A stretch of DNA of 64,000 nucleotides from the NCBI RefSeq assembly GCF_040560245.1, contig NZ_JAKMWP010000005.1, one strand, 5' to 3'. The DNA comes from Morganella sibonii (GTDB taxonomy: Bacteria > Pseudomonadota > Gammaproteobacteria > Enterobacterales > Enterobacteriaceae). Positions 16,235 through 25,157 of the stretch are shown here, one piece after another. The notes under the pieces were generated by a model. That model had not been told where the DNA came from. It worked only from the letters and a program-made list of their open reading frames with translations, and ran no database searches. The position numbers and the translations under genes are program-made. The stretch's first letter is position 1; the number at the start of each line of letters is the position of its first letter.

Positions 16235-16485
16235 ATTTTTTGCAGTATATTCTGCATAATATCTTTCATCGATTTAACTAATGAAGATGCAGTATTAAAA
16301 ACAAGACTCCATTTTGTTGTCCGGTATTGTAATTCCTGTAACAGCGCCGGATTATCCGGATTTGCTTTTAAACTATCTATCGCATCTTTCAGCTCTTTTT
16401 CATTTGCCTGAGCCTGTTCTTTCAGACTGTTCAGGATATCATCAAGTATACTTCCGGTTCTTGTCGGATCAAAAATAATTGGCAT
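16231..16485 (-). CDS. sctF: T3SS needle subunit SctF (YscF)
   Basis: This 84-residue subunit forms the extracellular needle. It has the family's helix-turn-helix layout, with the PDNPALLQELQ turn (P-x-[DN]-P motif) near residue 42 and the C-terminal helix WSLVFNTASSLVKSMKDIMQNILQKI. Length and pattern match YscF/PscF. It lies between the genes for its two chaperones, sctE-type and sctG. Confidence 0.95.
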   Translation of the reverse strand: MPIIFDPTRTGSILDDILNSLKEQAQANEKELKDAIDSLKANPDNPALLQELQYRTTKWSLVFNTASSLVKSMKDIMQNILQKI

Positions 16486-16494
16486 AAGTTCCCT

Positions 16495-16686
16495 TTAATA
16501 CAATGTATTTAAAATGATTTCAGCAGCATCCAACGCATCTGCTTTTATCCGGAGCTGAGTAAAAATAAACTTACTGTTTGACGCTGACATACGACATGTT
16601 GTTTCTTGTTTTAATTTTTTTATTCGTAATAATATATCTGTATGATTTTTTATCAGGTAATCAAATGAATCATCATTTTTTGTCAT
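16495..16686 (-). CDS. T3SS needle co-chaperone of the YscE type
   Basis: This 63-residue, two-helix protein has the size and place of YscE/PscE between sctD and sctF. YscE binds YscG and YscF in a cytoplasmic complex. It overlaps the sctD end by 14 bases. The family is too short and variable for a firm motif, so the call is from position, size and helical character. Confidence 0.75.
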   Translation of the reverse strand: MTKNDDSFDYLIKNHTDILLRIKKLKQETTCRMSASNSKFIFTQLRIKADALDAAEIILNTLY

Positions 16687-17863
16687 CAGTCAGTATGATG
16701 GTGTAATATTCGTTTTTATACAGTAACACCACCTTCTCCTTATCGATAGAAATTACCCTGGTATCATTATCCGGGGATGATCCGGCCCTGTATTTACCCC
16801 CGTTGTCAGTAATAATATACGGTATTTCCCCGAGAGAAACTGCACTGATCCTGATACCGGGCTTGCTGAGCGGTTGTACACGGAACTCTGGCTGATAGTT
16901 AAATACAAACTCCTGATTAAATGCGTTAAGAAATGCAGATAACTGTTTTCTTAACTGTGCACTTTCCTTCCGGCCTGTGATAATAACAAGCGATGTTTCC
17001 GTGAACATATAACTAAGAATATCATTGTTTTTTTTAACGGTATTTATCTGCAAATCTGTTTTTTTTATATAATCGTCAGTGATTATTGATTGATCATCAA
17101 TCACCATTCCTGATGGTATTAGTAACGCAGGTAAAAAGTCTTTCAGTGATATTTTTTGCTGATGCGGAGCCCGGATTCCGCGGATAGTAATGTGTCCGCA
17201 CATTGTGCTTAATTCGGCAGTCAGGTGATTATTCGGTGCTGCGCTGAGCCATGAATTTAATGTGTTCAGTTCTGTATCCGGGGTGATGACATCCAGCCGG
17301 TAGGCGATATCCTGTTGCCTGAAAAAAGCCACCAGTTCTTTTTCTGCGGCACGGGTAACGGACCCGCGGATTATCCATTTATTATCGTGTTTCTCCCGTG
17401 ATAAACAACGGTAGGGTTCCGCCGATAAAAATTGTTCTGCGGACGGTATCGTACGTCCCGGCCGGGTGAAGAAAAAGAGTCCGGCGGAAATGAACAGCAA
17501 TATAAAGACGAAAATAAAGACGATTTTCCGGTGGCGAAAGGGAATTTCCGCTGTTGTGTATTGTGCACTGAAGCTTATCCCGGCACATTCAAAACGCTTC
17601 CCGGCGACAATATGGTCACCGGGAAGAATATGACGGTGGCCCTGTTCCGGTGGTACACTGCTGTTATTCTCACAAAGTCGCAGGCCGTTTTTATCCGCAG
17701 CCAGACGACAATGTACCGGAAGTATACCCGGATCTAACAGCGTGATATCGGTGCGTAATGCATCCGCTCCCAGTGTAATGAATATATCGCCGGAAGGCGG
17801 AACCGGAAACGTTGCTTTTGCTCCCCGGTGCAGGCCGGATAAAACAGATAAAGTGATAGTCAT
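16673..17863 (-). CDS. sctD: T3SS inner-ring protein SctD (YscD)
   Basis: This 396-residue inner-membrane protein has a cytoplasmic FHA-like domain (residues 1-100; begins LSVLSGLHRGAKATFPVP), one membrane span (about residues 110-130, IFVFILLFISAGLFFF), and periplasmic ring-building modules to the C-terminus. It forms the outer part of the inner-membrane ring and contacts SctJ, SctC and SctK. Length is close to YscD (about 419). Confidence 0.9.
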   Translation of the reverse strand: MTITLSVLSGLHRGAKATFPVPPSGDIFITLGADALRTDITLLDPGILPVHCRLAADKNGLRLCENNSSVPPEQGHRHILPGDHIVAGKRFECAGISFSAQYTTAEIPFRHRKIVFIFVFILLFISAGLFFFTRPGRTIPSAEQFLSAEPYRCLSREKHDNKWIIRGSVTRAAEKELVAFFRQQDIAYRLDVITPDTELNTLNSWLSAAPNNHLTAELSTMCGHITIRGIRAPHQQKISLKDFLPALLIPSGMVIDDQSIITDDYIKKTDLQINTVKKNNDILSYMFTETSLVIITGRKESAQLRKQLSAFLNAFNQEFVFNYQPEFRVQPLSKPGIRISAVSLGEIPYIITDNGGKYRAGSSPDNDTRVISIDKEKVVLLYKNEYYTIILTDDKK

Positions 17864-17897
17864 AGACAGGTATTAATATCCGTATTAAAAACTGTGT

Positions 17898-19475
17898 TTA
17901 TGATGATGAAACCGGTTTTCCGTAATCGATAATCCGCGGCCGGATAATAAACAATCTGACAGCACTGCGTTCCTGCGTTGTTTCACTCCGGAACAGCGCT
18001 CCCAGCCAGGGAATATCACCCAGTAACGGAACTTTTGATTCTGTTTTTAATTCTTCATCGCGATAAATACCGCCGATAAGCAGCGATTGATCTAATTCGA
18101 CCCGCGCAATGGTATCAATAACGGTACGGTTGATTGTCGGGATAGTGTCACTGCTGTTATTACCGGCTTTCTGATTGCCGTCTTCGATATGCAGGGTCAT
18201 ATCCAGCAGCGTGTTTTTTGTTTCCCGGATAATACGGGGTGTTAATTGCAGAAGTGTCCCGTAGGTGATGCCTTTTAATTCAGCGACCCGCTCACCGTTG
18301 ACTTTGACATAATAGGTTTCATTATGGTCGATCAGTGCCGGGCTGTTTTCCAGCGTCAGAATTGTCGGGCGGGATACCATCCGGGCATAGCCTTTGGTTT
18401 GCAGCAGATGTACGTTAGCCAGCAACTGATTCAGTCCGGTCTGATTGAGCAGCGTTCCGGCCGCGGCCCCTTGTGGTGATAAGGCGGAAGATATACTGAT
18501 ATTGGTCTTACCGCTGCTTATGGTTCCGCCCCAGTCAATACCCAGAGCACCGGCACGCTGAGTATCAACATCGATAATATAGAGTGCAATTTCTATCCGG
18601 GATGTCGGAATGTCCAGTTTACTGATCAATTCCTTATATAACGCTATTTTTTCAGGCGTATCCCGTAAAATAATGGCATTCAGTGTCGGGTCAGCATTAA
18701 TCACACCCTGATAGTTATTCTGACCTTCCGGTGACTTGTATCCGGGAAGATTAACCGGTCCGGAAAGAATACGGGATAATATAGTGGCAACTCCGGGAGC
18801 GGTAATCTGACTGTCGCGGTATTTAATAATCCGGTCGACCGCTGAACTGTATTTCAGCGGAATAATAGTGACAGTTTGTACCGGTGAAAGATGTTGTTCA
18901 CTTAATTCACTCTCTCTGGCATCAATTGCCTGTTGTGCAAATGCAAGATAAGCAGGCGGCCCGGCCAGCCTGAGTTGCCGCGGGGAACTGATTGTTATTT
19001 TCCGGTGGCTGTCAGCGATACCGGTATCCCGTAACAGTGTGGCGGCATCTCCTGCTGTCAGGTATTTCAGCCCTATAGTCCGGGTCTGATTACTGCTCTT
19101 TTTACTGACATACAGCGTATTATTATAAAAATACGTTTCCAGACGATAGAGGCGGGACAGTTTTTCCAGAAATTCTGTCGCCGTATCCGCACTGAGATGA
19201 TCATTCACAAACCCTTTTATATCCGGGCTTATTTCGGTTTCAATATCATTATTGGCGGCAAAATTGATCAGAACTTCAGATAACGGGGTGTTGTTGGCAA
19301 TAAAGCTGTAGGGTTCATCAGAGGTAAATGACTCAGCCTGACAAACAGAGAAAAACAGGGATATAAATATCCCTGTCAGGTAATGGCTTATCCTGCGGAC
19401 ATTAATACCAGAGTACGGTGTCACCACGCAGGCAAAGATTTCTTTGATATAACCATTGATATACGCGTTCATCAT
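17898..19475 (-). CDS. sctC: T3SS outer-membrane secretin SctC (YscC)
   Basis: This is the outer-membrane ring-forming secretin. N0/N1 domains are in the first half (RLYRLETYFYNNTLYVSK). The secretin domain is in the second half, with ARMVSRPTILTLENSPA, VDTIARVELDQSLLIGGIYRDE and the terminal VRLFIIRPRIIDYG. The longest frame (525 residues) starts at 19475 and overlaps exsD by 74 bases. The real signal peptide, RRISHYLTGIFISLFFSVCQA, begins about 30 residues in, so a GTG at 19424 or 19427, or even an ATT, may be used. No strong ribosome-binding site decides this. It probably uses the pilotin at 34127. Confidence 0.9.
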   Translation of the reverse strand: MMNAYINGYIKEIFACVVTPYSGINVRRISHYLTGIFISLFFSVCQAESFTSDEPYSFIANNTPLSEVLINFAANNDIETEISPDIKGFVNDHLSADTATEFLEKLSRLYRLETYFYNNTLYVSKKSSNQTRTIGLKYLTAGDAATLLRDTGIADSHRKITISSPRQLRLAGPPAYLAFAQQAIDARESELSEQHLSPVQTVTIIPLKYSSAVDRIIKYRDSQITAPGVATILSRILSGPVNLPGYKSPEGQNNYQGVINADPTLNAIILRDTPEKIALYKELISKLDIPTSRIEIALYIIDVDTQRAGALGIDWGGTISSGKTNISISSALSPQGAAAGTLLNQTGLNQLLANVHLLQTKGYARMVSRPTILTLENSPALIDHNETYYVKVNGERVAELKGITYGTLLQLTPRIIRETKNTLLDMTLHIEDGNQKAGNNSSDTIPTINRTVIDTIARVELDQSLLIGGIYRDEELKTESKVPLLGDIPWLGALFRSETTQERSAVRLFIIRPRIIDYGKPVSSS

Positions 19476-20133
19476 TATTTTCTTTCAGTAATAAAAGTGA
19501 GTCGATAAATATCTGCAACTCATCCGGAAAATGGTCATGCTTCAGCGTATTATTGTGATAAACAGTGGCACGGAATGCATCATAAAGGTCACGGAGACTA
19601 AACAAAACAGATTGCTGTAATGTATCGATTTCGTTTTCCAGCCGTGCCGCTGTTTGTTCACACTCTGATAGCTTGTGTTCTGCTTCATCAATAACAGACT
19701 GACCAACTAATATGTCATTATCTCTGTAAAGTGAAACTAAGGCTGACAGCTGCTTTTTATTAATAAGACATTTATCGTATGTGTTTCTCAGTGTGATTAA
19801 TTCACTATGGTTTTTATTCTGCCAGTATTCATAGGCACCTGTAATAATCCAGTCGACCCAGCAACGTGATTCAGATAATCTGATCGTATCAGCCAGATGT
19901 AATTCCCAGTTACCCGAATGCTGACATATGGCTTTTCGGATCATAACTAAATCACTATGCCGGAAAGGAACATTCCATTTTTTCCTGCGGCTGAACCAGT
20001 CTGTTTTTTTTAATTTATCAATATTTTCACGGTGAATGTATTTTGATAATAAATCATTTTCATTATATTTTTCATAAAAAACATATGCGTCAGTATCTGA
20101 CACAACAGCAGTATCTTTTGTTTTGTTAAGCAT
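19402..20133 (-). CDS. exsD: T3SS anti-activator ExsD
   Basis: This 243-residue protein resembles Pseudomonas ExsD (276 residues). The C-terminal VYQWLYQRNLCLRGDTVLW corresponds to AWLHERNLCQ...FYW of ExsD as I recall it, and VDWIITGAYEYWQ to IDWVLLPVYGWWE. A central coiled coil (KLSECEQTAARLENEIDTLQQ) also fits. ExsD binds ExsA and blocks T3SS transcription. The start at 20133 has GAGGGAATT upstream; earlier in-frame ATGs lack one. It heads the sctC-to-L operon, as in Pseudomonas, but without the pscB gene. Confidence 0.8.
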   Translation of the reverse strand: MLNKTKDTAVVSDTDAYVFYEKYNENDLLSKYIHRENIDKLKKTDWFSRRKKWNVPFRHSDLVMIRKAICQHSGNWELHLADTIRLSESRCWVDWIITGAYEYWQNKNHSELITLRNTYDKCLINKKQLSALVSLYRDNDILVGQSVIDEAEHKLSECEQTAARLENEIDTLQQSVLFSLRDLYDAFRATVYHNNTLKHDHFPDELQIFIDSLLLLKENNDERVYQWLYQRNLCLRGDTVLWY

Positions 20134-20173
20134 AATTCCCTCTGTGTTAAACATAAAGTACAGCAAAGGGGAC

Positions 20174-20217
20174 AGCCTAGCAGACGCAATATTATATTGG
20201 TGTGATTTTTATTTTAA
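20174..20217 (-). promoter_or_regulatory. Candidate ExsA-dependent promoter of exsD-sctC operon
   Basis: On the minus strand TTAAAATA (20217-20210) fits the ExsA-box consensus TNAAAANA from the Pseudomonas literature. A -10-like TAGGCT (20179-20174) follows after 30 bases, close to the spacing in known ExsA promoters, and lies 40 bases before the exsD start. The region is AT-rich, so chance matches are easy. Confidence 0.35.
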
Positions 20218-20234
20218 TTTTTTATCATTATTCG

Positions 20235-21059
20235 TCAGATAATGTGGTTGGTTCTGGCTTTACTGGGGGTAAATCCGAATCGTTTCCGGTAACTCTGTGT
20301 AAAGTAAGACTGACTGGAAAAACCGGCTTCCATGGAAATATCCACAATACTCATTTGAGTATTTAACAGCAGCTGGTGAGAGAATAATAACCGGCGCTCA
20401 CTGATCCATGCCCGGGGAGATGTACCGTAAACTGTACCGAATAATTCTTTAAAGGTGGTCAGCCCCATACCAAATTCTTTGGCAAATTCGTTCAGTTTCC
20501 AGTCTTTCAGATAATGTTTTTCCATGAACGCCTGTAAACGCTCAACCTGACGGTTACTCAGCTGACGAAGTACCGACATCAGTTTTATTCCCTGTTCACT
20601 GAGCGCAATAATCAGCAATAGCTCCTCCAGCTTTAATTTCATCAGCGGGAAAGGGGTATTATTCTGATAGGCACTGTACAGTCCGTCAATGCTGCCGGCC
20701 ATAATGTCGGAGTGCGGAAAAAACAGAATACCTGAGGTGGGTTCAGTAATTCTGTGAAGGTGTGTCAGTATGTCAGAAAAGCGATGAAGAAAATCACGCA
20801 GAAAGTTATTGCTGAGCGGTACCCAGAACAAGCGGGCATTTTCAGATACCTGCTGATATGCATAACTGCCCTGGTTGGAGAAAATAATTTCATTCTTATT
20901 CACCATGAAAGAGCTGGTGCAATCCTGCCATTTCATGGTGCCGGAGACCAGGATATACAGTCCCTTTTCCTGCTGCTCAATAATATTGAAGTCAGATGAT
21001 TCGATGGCTACAGGCTGTATAATAATTTGTTCGCTATCTAATAAACTAAGTGAATTCAT
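20235..21059 (-). CDS. exsA: T3SS master activator ExsA (AraC family)
   Basis: This 274-residue AraC-type activator has an N-terminal sensing domain (residues 1-165) and a C-terminal double helix-turn-helix. Segments MSVLRQLSNRQVERLQ, FGMGLTTFKELFGTVYG and SPRAWISERR, plus EAGFSSQSYFTQSYRKRFG, are almost identical to ExsA/LcrF as I remember them. The start at 21059 has AGAG six bases upstream and gives a length close to ExsA; longer in-frame starts are less likely. It activates T3SS operons and is held off by ExsD, encoded next to it. Confidence 0.92.
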   Translation of the reverse strand: MNSLSLLDSEQIIIQPVAIESSDFNIIEQQEKGLYILVSGTMKWQDCTSSFMVNKNEIIFSNQGSYAYQQVSENARLFWVPLSNNFLRDFLHRFSDILTHLHRITEPTSGILFFPHSDIMAGSIDGLYSAYQNNTPFPLMKLKLEELLLIIALSEQGIKLMSVLRQLSNRQVERLQAFMEKHYLKDWKLNEFAKEFGMGLTTFKELFGTVYGTSPRAWISERRLLFSHQLLLNTQMSIVDISMEAGFSSQSYFTQSYRKRFGFTPSKARTNHII

Positions 21060-21478
21060 AAGCATCTCTGAGTAACGAATGCGGGTAAAAATCAAAAGTG
21101 ACGGTCTTAATACATTCAATGTATATAATTATATAGTCAGTAATGATGTTTTCTACTTTTAAATCCCTATTATCAGAGTTAATGGCTTTATTTATTGCTT
21201 TAGGTAGCTTTTTATTCACAGTATGAATCAATTAGCTCATAATCAGATGGTTAATTAATCGTTAATGGGAATATGTCATTAAAATTAAATAATAAAAATG
21301 TTAATGCCCTAAAGTGACCGGAACAAAACAGATACATGTGATGCGGTTATTTAACAAAAGAACGGTAAAAAAAAGAGAGAAGGCCGTTAAGGGAAAATAT
21401 ACGTTATTTCAGGGGAAATATTTCCGGGTTATGTATGCATAATACCGCTAAATGTAGATTTAACGTTTTAATTTATCG
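21060..21478. other. AT-rich region upstream of exsA
   Basis: I see no convincing gene between sctU and exsA. A 61-codon minus-strand ORF overlaps the exsA 5' end but has no recognisable features. The strand of exsA carries TATAAT-like stretches near 21135-21145, so the exsA promoter is probably here, separate from the sctN-U operon. No terminator is obvious after sctU. Confidence 0.4.
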
Positions 21479-22558
21479 TTAATTGTTATCGGTAAAGTCA
21501 GTGTCCGTACCACGATACTGATCACTTTTTCCCAGCCAGTATAAAATCTCAGCAATGATTTCCAGCGTTGACGGCGGAACAGCGCTGCCGGTCTGACCAA
21601 CCCGGTAGAGGTAGCGGGCCAGATATTTCTTTTCAATCAGCGGAACACCTTCCTGCCTGGCTATCCGGCGGATATGAAGGGCAATATCATTTTGTTCTTT
21701 AAAGGTGATCACCGGCAGCGGTGTCCGGTCTTCCCTGTAATCGATACCCACCGCATAGTGGGTGGGATTGACAACGATACAGCGTGATTTTCTGACGGCG
21801 GTCCGCATATCCTGTTGCTGTATCTCTTTGTGGAACTGCTTGCGTTTACCTTTTATTTCGCTGTTACCTTCGGATTCTTTGTATTCATTTTTGATTTCCT
21901 CTTTGGTCATCAGCATCTTTTTCTGATAGCCGTGACGGGAAATAACAATATCAGCCAGCACAATGATCAATACCCCGGAAAAAAACAGGTAAAGCAGCCA
22001 CTGTCCGATATCGTATGCAACCATCAGATTTTCGCGGATATTGACAGTGACTAACCTGACAAATGACGGATAGTGGCGGCGCAGTAACCAGAAGAGTATG
22101 AGTGACAATAATCCGGCTTTGATAACCGATTTAATGAATTCCCGGATATTATTGAGGGAAAATATTTTTTTGATCCCTTTATGCGGGGAGAGATGGGTAA
22201 TATCACATTTTATGGCGGACAGATTCAGCAGCAAACCAAACTGAAGAATATGGCTGACAATAATACCGGCAATAAATACCCCGGTAAGTGATATCAGCGG
22301 GGGAAGTAATTTCCCCGCAATCAGCACTTTGATATCCGATATCATCAGCGGCAATGGCCGGGTGGCAGCACTCTCAAGGGTATATTGTAACAGTGAATAA
22401 AAAGCGGAATATAATGACGGAATAAAGACGACCAGCCCGCAGACCTGACACAGTGAAATCAGGAAAAGCAGCAATTCCCGGCTTTTAAATACCATGCCTT
22501 GTTTGCGGTTATCCCTGCGTTTTTTTGCCGTGGGCTGTTCTGTTTTTTCTCCGCTCAT
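21479..22558 (-). CDS. sctU: T3SS export-gate autoprotease SctU (YscU)
   Basis: This 359-residue inner-membrane protein has four spans in residues 30-210 and a cytoplasmic domain with the self-cleaving NPTH motif (VVNPTHYAVGIDYRED, about residue 263). Cleavage there switches export from early to late substrates. The start MSGEKTEQPTAKKRRDNRKQG is the FlhB/YscU signature. It is the last gene of the sctN-U block. Confidence 0.97.
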   Translation of the reverse strand: MSGEKTEQPTAKKRRDNRKQGMVFKSRELLLFLISLCQVCGLVVFIPSLYSAFYSLLQYTLESAATRPLPLMISDIKVLIAGKLLPPLISLTGVFIAGIIVSHILQFGLLLNLSAIKCDITHLSPHKGIKKIFSLNNIREFIKSVIKAGLLSLILFWLLRRHYPSFVRLVTVNIRENLMVAYDIGQWLLYLFFSGVLIIVLADIVISRHGYQKKMLMTKEEIKNEYKESEGNSEIKGKRKQFHKEIQQQDMRTAVRKSRCIVVNPTHYAVGIDYREDRTPLPVITFKEQNDIALHIRRIARQEGVPLIEKKYLARYLYRVGQTGSAVPPSTLEIIAEILYWLGKSDQYRGTDTDFTDNN

Positions 22559-22571
22559 TCTGTTTTTGTCA

Positions 22572-23354
22572 TCACAATAACGGCATATTCAGACGGGTGA
22601 TAAGGGTAAATGTTTCTTTGATCAGGGCGGTCAGCGGTTCATTGACCAGCATGATATAACCGGTTGCGACAAAGAGTGCAACCGCCGATTTCAGCGGCAT
22701 GGCAATAACAAAGACATTTAAGGCGGGAACAAATTTATTGATAAATGCCAGCGCCATTTCAGTCAGATACATCGGTATAATAAGCGGCAGGGCAAAATTA
22801 ATCACCGCATGGCTATAAAGTGACAGTAATCCGTAAAACAGCGGCAGCAGCGTTGCCGGAAACGGAAAGTCAGATGCGGTGATCGGATACCAGATCAGGC
22901 TCCGGAAAAATAATGTTAATAACTGAAAAAATAAACCTGATGTCAGATAAAACAGGATCAGATACTGCGTGAAAAAGATACCGGTCAGAGATGCCTGCTG
23001 CCCGGAAAGCGGGTTCAGCATGCTGCCTGCCGTGGCACCGCGTTGCTGATCAATAAATTGTCCGGCTGCTTCGATGGCCCAAAACGGTATAACTGCAATC
23101 ACACCAAAAAGTAACCCGGTGAAAAATTCCCGCAGAATAATAAAAAAGAAAACCCAGGGCGTCAGTTCAGGTAACAATGGCGGCAGACTCTGACGGACAA
23201 ATAATCCCAGAGATAATACGATAGCATTATAGATTAAGCGGTGTCCGGTCAGAGATTTATTTATCAGCGGTAATAATAAGAAAAAGCCGTATAATCTGGG
23301 CAGTGAGAGAAAAAAGGAGATCAAAAAGGGATAAATTAATCCGGTTAATAACAT
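22572..23354 (-). CDS. sctT: T3SS export-gate protein SctT (YscT)
   Basis: This 260-residue multi-span inner-membrane protein of the FliR/YscT family helps form the export-gate pore with SctR and SctS. Family features are GFFLLLPLINKSLTG near residue 30 and FIDQQRGATAGSMLNPLSGQ near residue 115. The start at 23354 overlaps the sctS stop by one base and gives the usual family length. A longer frame to 23453 runs back into sctS and is not the gene. Confidence 0.93.
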   Translation of the reverse strand: MLLTGLIYPFLISFFLSLPRLYGFFLLLPLINKSLTGHRLIYNAIVLSLGLFVRQSLPPLLPELTPWVFFFIILREFFTGLLFGVIAVIPFWAIEAAGQFIDQQRGATAGSMLNPLSGQQASLTGIFFTQYLILFYLTSGLFFQLLTLFFRSLIWYPITASDFPFPATLLPLFYGLLSLYSHAVINFALPLIIPMYLTEMALAFINKFVPALNVFVIAMPLKSAVALFVATGYIMLVNEPLTALIKETFTLITRLNMPLL

Positions 23355-23608
23355 TACAGCAATCCGAATATCTGATTTATAAATACCAGTAATTGCTGAC
23401 CGGACCAGTTCAGCGTCATAAACAGCGTGATGACCACGGCGGTCAGTTTGCACAGAAACCCCAGTGTTTGTTCCTGAATCTGTGTGATCGCCTGAATTAT
23501 CGCCACCAGTACACCAACGATTGTTGCTGCAAGGATCGCAGGCAGTGACAGAATAAAAATCAGCCAGAGCATTCGTCCGGTGCAGAAAAGCAGTTGCTGA
23601 TCCATCAT
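23354..23608 (-). CDS. sctS: T3SS export-gate protein SctS (YscS)
   Basis: This 84-residue, two-span FliQ/YscS-family protein has the typical LPAILAATIVGVLVAIIQAITQIQEQTL pattern around residues 22-50, with the QEQT loop. It forms part of the helical export-gate core. It overlaps the sctR stop by one base. Confidence 0.95.
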   Translation of the reverse strand: MMDQQLLFCTGRMLWLIFILSLPAILAATIVGVLVAIIQAITQIQEQTLGFLCKLTAVVITLFMTLNWSGQQLLVFINQIFGLL

Positions 23609-24255
23609 CAGAACTGATAACTGAATAACAGGGCGCGGGTCAGTTTTTCCCAGCCGCCGACCATCACAAATAACAGCAGTTTTAAAGGAACAGAGAGTGT
23701 CATTGGTGATACCATCATCATTCCCATTGCCAGTAAAATATTGGAAACAATAAAATCAATGGCCAGAAACGGTAAATAGAGTAAGAACCCCATTTTAAAG
23801 GCGTTGATTAATTCACTGAGCGTAAAAGAGGGCAGCAAAATATATAACGGCGGATTATTCTGTGACGGCTGATATCTTTCCGGCCAGATGCTCTTAACCG
23901 TCTCCTGAAAAAACTGACGGCTTTCCGGGGCGGTATTCTTTATTAAAAAATGGCTGTATATCTTTTCTGCCTGAATAACGGCTTCTGACAGATATGCCGG
24001 TTCAGACGATAACCGGTCAGTATCAACAGCATCTTTAATATCGAATATCACGGGGCCCATAACAAACATTGTCAGGATCAGGGCGAAGGCGTGCATCGTC
24101 AGGTTTGAGGGGATTTGCTGTACGCCGAGGGCATTACGGAGCAGAGACAGCACAATCCCTATTTTAATAAAGGCAGTTCCGGTCACAATAATCACCGGTA
24201 TAAAGGACAGCAGTGCCAGCAGGACAATTAAAGAGACCGGTTCTGAAATAGTCAT
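23608..24255 (-). CDS. sctR: T3SS export-gate protein SctR (YscR)
   Basis: This 215-residue FliP/YscR-family protein has the signatures FIKIGIVLSLLRNALGVQQIP near residue 27 and YLPFLAIDFIVSNILLAMGMMMVSP near residue 160. It is the main subunit of the export gate at the centre of the basal body. It overlaps sctQ by four bases. Confidence 0.96.
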   Translation of the reverse strand: MTISEPVSLIVLLALLSFIPVIIVTGTAFIKIGIVLSLLRNALGVQQIPSNLTMHAFALILTMFVMGPVIFDIKDAVDTDRLSSEPAYLSEAVIQAEKIYSHFLIKNTAPESRQFFQETVKSIWPERYQPSQNNPPLYILLPSFTLSELINAFKMGFLLYLPFLAIDFIVSNILLAMGMMMVSPMTLSVPLKLLLFVMVGGWEKLTRALLFSYQF

Positions 24256-25157
24256 GACCCGCTGTCACTGTTTTCCGGGATACCGGTCAGTGTTTTAATC
24301 TGAACGGCAAGGCGCTGCTGAAATGAAACCAGTATACCGTCAGCAATATAATCGTCGTCGCAGAAAACACGGATATAATGTTCAGATTGCCCGGTCAGTG
24401 TTATCAGTGAATCCGGCTTTAGTGCGGCCAGTTCATCCAGAGTTATCTCTGTTTCTGCCAGCTCAAAACGGATCACGCTTTTCAGTGATGATAATGCGGT
24501 TTTACGCCGTGAATGTAGGGTCATTTTTCGGATAGTCACCTTATTTGAATTCAGGGTGCCGGTTGCCGCAAAAGCGTGCCGGTAATAAACAGAAACCGGA
24601 ATGTGGTCATCAGGAAACGGGCTGATAATCAGGTCATCGGTATTCAGTCTCAGTATTTCACACCGGGGAAGATAAAAATCGGCAGAACAAATACGTATTT
24701 TCAGGGGTATTTTCGCGGTTGGTGTATTCATTAATTCAAGGTGAGAATGAATGAGTGATATATCAGAAAATACGAAAATAGCATTATTAAAAATAACGGT
24801 AATCCCGGTAACGGTTTTGTTTTCTTGTATTATTCCCCGCAAATGAAATTCTGCGGAGTGGCTGTCCAGCCATGCGGTAATCAATGTTGTCAGTATATCA
24901 TCCGGTAACAAGCGAATATCGGTACCGGATAATTGTGGCTGAAGTAAAACAGCCAGGTCATCATGACTACAGTAAACAGAGCCGGGCTGTCCGCGCCGGG
25001 TGACAGCCAGTGTCAGTGTTGAGGCGTGTGTCTGATACCGGATTTCCGCATCCCCTGAACCGGAGGAATAGCGCGTCCGGTAACGCTGTTTCAGCCGGAT
25101 AGCGGCAAGATCCTGTTCGCTGAGGATAATCACCGGGTTTGAAGAGCTGCCGTGCAT
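24252..25157 (-). CDS. sctQ: T3SS C-ring/sorting-platform protein SctQ (YscQ)
   Basis: This 301-residue protein ends in a SpoA (FliN-like) domain with ALKPDSLITLTGQSEHYIRVFCDDDYIADGILV and RLAVQIKTL. It forms the cytoplasmic pods and binds SctK and SctL. An internal ATG at 24524 on this strand, with AAGGTG about 12 bases upstream, would yield a C-terminal fragment of about 90 residues. This is the same size as the internally started YscQ-C of Yersinia. It directly follows sctP and overlaps sctR. Confidence 0.88.
   Translation of the reverse strand: MHGSSSNPVIILSEQDLAAIRLKQRYRTRYSSGSGDAEIRYQTHASTLTLAVTRRGQPGSVYCSHDDLAVLLQPQLSGTDIRLLPDDILTTLITAWLDSHSAEFHLRGIIQENKTVTGITVIFNNAIFVFSDISLIHSHLELMNTPTAKIPLKIRICSADFYLPRCEILRLNTDDLIISPFPDDHIPVSVYYRHAFAATGTLNSNKVTIRKMTLHSRRKTALSSLKSVIRFELAETEITLDELAALKPDSLITLTGQSEHYIRVFCDDDYIADGILVSFQQRLAVQIKTLTGIPENSDSGS

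Noticed and set aside
21046..21231. 61-codon minus-strand ORF upstream of exsA as a possible ExsE or ExsC
   Set aside because: It overlaps the exsA start, is very AT-rich, has no similarity that I can see to ExsE or ExsC, and lacks a ribosome-binding site.
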